A stretch of DNA of 64,000 bases, from contig NC_134013.1 in NCBI RefSeq assembly GCF_040712315.1, positions 42,662,001-42,726,000 of the forward strand, given 5' to 3'. The notes beneath the pieces were generated by a model that did no database searches, was not told the origin of the DNA, and worked only from the letters and a program-made list of their open reading frames with translations. This DNA is from Castanea sativa. Lineage: Eukaryota; Streptophyta; Magnoliopsida; Fagales; Fagaceae. A program made the translations under genes and the position numbers. Below are positions 61,053-64,000 of the stretch, one piece after another (position 1 is the first letter of the stretch; each line of letters begins with the position of its first letter).

Positions 61053-62963
61053 TATATCAGATGCCATATATGGGAACTTGTTTCAAGGAAAGATACTAGA
61101 AAAATGTTAAGTATTGGTAAAAGTTCAATTTGGTCGCTCAACCATTAATTTCAAAACCAGTACAATGTCAACCTTGTGTCCCCCACCTATATATCTTTAA
61201 ATGGAACTAATAGTTGAAATTGACTTGATTTTTGAATTTTTTTCATGAATAACCTTTTCACGTGTGCTCAAGTTACCACAGTAGCTAGTTTTGTATAAAC
61301 TTAAAAGGGAGAGAAGAACTAAGAACCCGAATGCCTATGCTTATAGTTGATTATAGTTGATTTTGCTTTGATTTGAAATTTGGGGTTTATGGGTATGACC
61401 CGAATGCCTGTGATTGAATAAGTGACCTGCTTATAGTTGGAGTGTGATGGGTCTCTAGGTTTTGGCATTAATAAAGAGTAAGTTCCAATTTAGTTGATGG
61501 AAACAATCATAAAATCTTCTTTTCCAAGTTATATATTTATATTATTATAATAATAATGATAATATGTTGATTAAATTGTATATAAAAGTTTATTTAATTT
61601 TGAAGTTTCAAATTATGTATCACTTGTCAAATAAAAGAACTTATAAAAATAAATAAAAGATGCTTAAAGGAGTTACTCTTCAAATCTATGCTGGCATTTT
61701 GGTTTTGTGTTTACAAGAATTGGTTATTAAAGAATTCTCTTGGGATTGATCGAATTCATCTTGTTGCATTATTATCAGCCTTTTTACAGTTGAGCTCAAC
61801 ACTCTTCTAGTATTTAGTTAATTTATTGACAACCTCTTGGTATAATTGTTGGGGAGTCCAGCCATAAAAAATTGTCTAAATCTGCAAAACCTTCTTAAAA
61901 AGTAGATCTTAAAGGATGCAAAACTTTTTTTTTCTTGCCCCATTTTCTATGAGAATCATGTGTTATAGTGGTGAAAAAGGTTGTTTATTGTCACAATCAT
62001 TTTGTTATGGCTTCAATGACTATAAATTCATAGCAATTGACATGTACTTTGATTTCCTGTTTTGTGTTACAGGGCTTGGATTTTGTGGTGAGTGAAGTGA
62101 AGAAATTAGGCTCATATTGTCATAAACCAACAACTAGGGTGCATATGGTGGCAAAGCCTTAGTGGGAAGTATAAAAGAGATCTAAATGAAGATGGAGAAA
62201 CTTCCCAAAAGTTGAGCAAGTATTTGTAACTCCGCAGGAATTATTATATGTATTTGATTTGAAGATTGCTTTCATTGTTGAAAACGTGAACCTTGAATGG
62301 TTTCATGTTAAATTTCTTTTGCAACTCTTGTATGAGCGATAAGAGGTTCTTATCTTATGTATTTAACAGGCAAGATTTCTGGTAGTAGCTTCTGTTGTTT
62401 CCATTCATGAATCTTATTTGGAGGATTTTTCTTTTTATGGTCATCTTGTGATTCAAAACAAGCTATGAACCTGAAATGTATCCTAATTCCATAATTTCAA
62501 ATCTACAAAGTATACTCAAAACACTAGTACACCATTACCAAACCAACTGGTATATAAACAACCATTTGTCCACAACTTATGTCAAAGATTACAAAACATG
62601 ATTCTAAATTAGAAAAACAGCATCCTAAGCTAGAAAAATGGCTTGACTATGTGCACCATCCTATGCACTCCACTTAAGACTAATTTCACAGATATTTGGC
62701 TCAACTGGTAGAGAGTTGAGTTCAACTGCAAATTGCCAGTCATGCAACAAGATGGATCCGATCAATACCAAGAGGATTCCTCAAATAATCAATTCCTGCA
62801 AAAACCAAAACCAAACCACAAAAGAGATGATACCTGTAAGCATTATTATTTGACAAGTGAATCAAGTGATACAAACTGTATTAGTAAACAGGAAAATTTA
62901 TATACAAGCATCATGCATTTTTTTTTGGATAAGTATATACAAGCAGCATACATAGACTCCCTC
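61053..62963. other. Unassigned sequence
   Basis: No coding frame of substance. Around 62074-62240 the sequence (acceptor-like TGTTACAG, then purine-rich transcript-like sequence) could belong to a non-coding transcript beginning near 60200, but this is a guess. Confidence 0.4.
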
Positions 62964-62979
62964 CCTCTAAATAATTATT

Positions 62980-63805
62980 TTCTTTATAAGAAATGAAACT
63001 TCATTAAACTGAAAAGGTGTACAACAAAGCATCCAGAAATACAAGCACTAGGAGCGGTCAAGTTGGATAAGGTGCTGAACCATTGGAGGGCTGCATCTTT
63101 TCCAGACTTGATCAATCCATTACATTTCGCAAATTGAGCAAGAGTGTGAGCTACATTGTTGTAATCCCTTTTCAAGTGACAAATTTTCCAGCTACAAAAA
63201 GGCTCAAGAAGGGAGCCAATGCCTTGATATAAATGGCCTAAGCTGCCATTGAATTCCTTTGTCTGAATGTCTTGGACAACTGTGAGGGCATCTGATTCAA
63301 AGATTACATTAGAGAGCTCCATTTCCCTAGCAAGCAGAATTCCATGTTCCAGAGCAAAGATTTCTGTTTCCAGGCTTGAGAATTCCCATGTTGTTCCTTA
63401 TCACTACTCCTATACCAGAGGAATGCCCATCTCCTGATGCAACACCGTCCACATTAACCTTGTACACACCCACGGGGGGAGCTTCCCATCTGCTAGCTTC
63501 ATCACTTTGGGAATTACTACTGAGTGCAGCAGCTTCTCTATAGTCCAAACTGATGGAGTTAGCAGAAAACCATACCTGATCAAGGGAATGGCAAACATCC
63601 TCAAAGACTTTTTGATTCCGGTTATATCAAATCGCCCAAGAAGTTACAAAGAACCTTTCAAGATCAGTTACAGCACCATTATGCAGAAATTGCAATGCTA
63701 TATCAGTAAAGTCCATCTGACTTGCTGTCAAATTTATAGGACACCCATCCCACTTGCCCCAGACTTGTTTAGCTAGATCACATTGGAGGAATACATGGGT
63801 GATGG
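62980..63805 (-). mobile_element. 5'-truncated LINE with perfect 16-bp target duplication
   Basis: The 16-mer CCCTCTAAATAATTAT lies at 62964-62979 and 63806-63821. Between them, on the minus strand, is the end of a plant LINE ORF2: the linker to RNase H, VGVYKVNVDGVASGDGHSSG, GIGVVIRNN, then after a frameshift at about 63330-63370 FALEHGILLAREMELSNVIF, ESDALTVVQDI and LKRDYNNVAHTLAQFAKCNG. The 3' end faces left with a T-rich junction. The 826-bp length shows strong 5' truncation, and the frameshift shows decay. Confidence 0.92.
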
Positions 63806-64000
63806 CCCTCTAAATAATTATAAACCAAACTTACATTAGCAAATCAGTCCCCCCAATAACCTAATTTTAAAACCCAATAAAAATCATCAATCTTTATACT
63901 TAATAATAAAACTAAATCATCAAGCCAATCAAAAGTGAAACAAAAAGAGATCCAAGGGGTTCGGTAAACAAAAATAAAAATTAAAGAAAAAAAATAGAGA

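Noticed and set aside
62694..62765. tRNA-like TGGCTCAACTGGTAGAG segment
   Set aside because: It resembles a box A, but no acceptor stem or convincing box B follows. Probably chance or an eroded SINE.

Overview
This window looks like nuclear DNA of a eudicot plant, probably a woody species. It is AT-rich, has plant-type introns, many plant LTR retrotransposon families, tRNA-derived SINEs, MITEs and long AT microsatellites. The flavour of the copia and gypsy LTRs made me think of Fagales, but that is only an impression. I found one convincing host protein gene. Almost everything else is a nested, decayed transposable-element landscape.

Layout. 1-312 is the 3' end of a gypsy-type LTR joined directly to a broken Tat-type Ty3/gypsy pol (313-1840). 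2727-6095 (minus) is a three-exon TRM-like (TON1-recruiting-motif) gene with a probable intron in its 5' leader. 7794-11958 is an old minus-strand LINE split by a copia solo LTR (8020-9091) and a PIF/Harbinger-type element (10122-11831). A Mutator-type MITE lies at 12294-12450. A solo gypsy LTR (12709-16081) contains a Pack-MULE (12758-14023) carrying a captured piece of an ABCB transporter gene. Two SINE copies in opposite orientation follow (16219-16602).

19457-33273 is a 13.8-kb Tat-lineage Ty3/gypsy element with both LTRs, gag, protease, RT, two RNase H regions and integrase. It also has a 67-69-bp tandem array after pol, and a long extra gene on the antisense strand between pol and the 3' LTR. 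That antisense gene has its own candidate TATA box. It is cut by three later insertions: a solo LTR, a truncated gypsy element and a hAT element.

33671-46142 holds a duplicated copia insertion locus. It starts with a solo LTR and its downstream flank. Next comes a SIRE-like copia remnant with gag and an envelope-like ORF but no pol, and the region ends with the same LTR, the same 5-bp target duplication and the same downstream flank. Two more solo LTRs sit inside it.

47171-53994 is a 6.8-kb PIF/Harbinger element with a Myb-like-type accessory ORF and a broken DDE transposase. 54-63 kb is mostly unassigned AT-rich sequence with a strong miRNA-like hairpin (60978-61052). The window ends with a 5'-truncated LINE (62980-63805) flanked by a perfect 16-bp target duplication.

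How the parts relate: the region grew by insertion on insertion. Full elements were later collapsed to solo LTRs by recombination. Target-site duplications, and reading frames that resume on the far side of each insertion, let the order of events be read directly.
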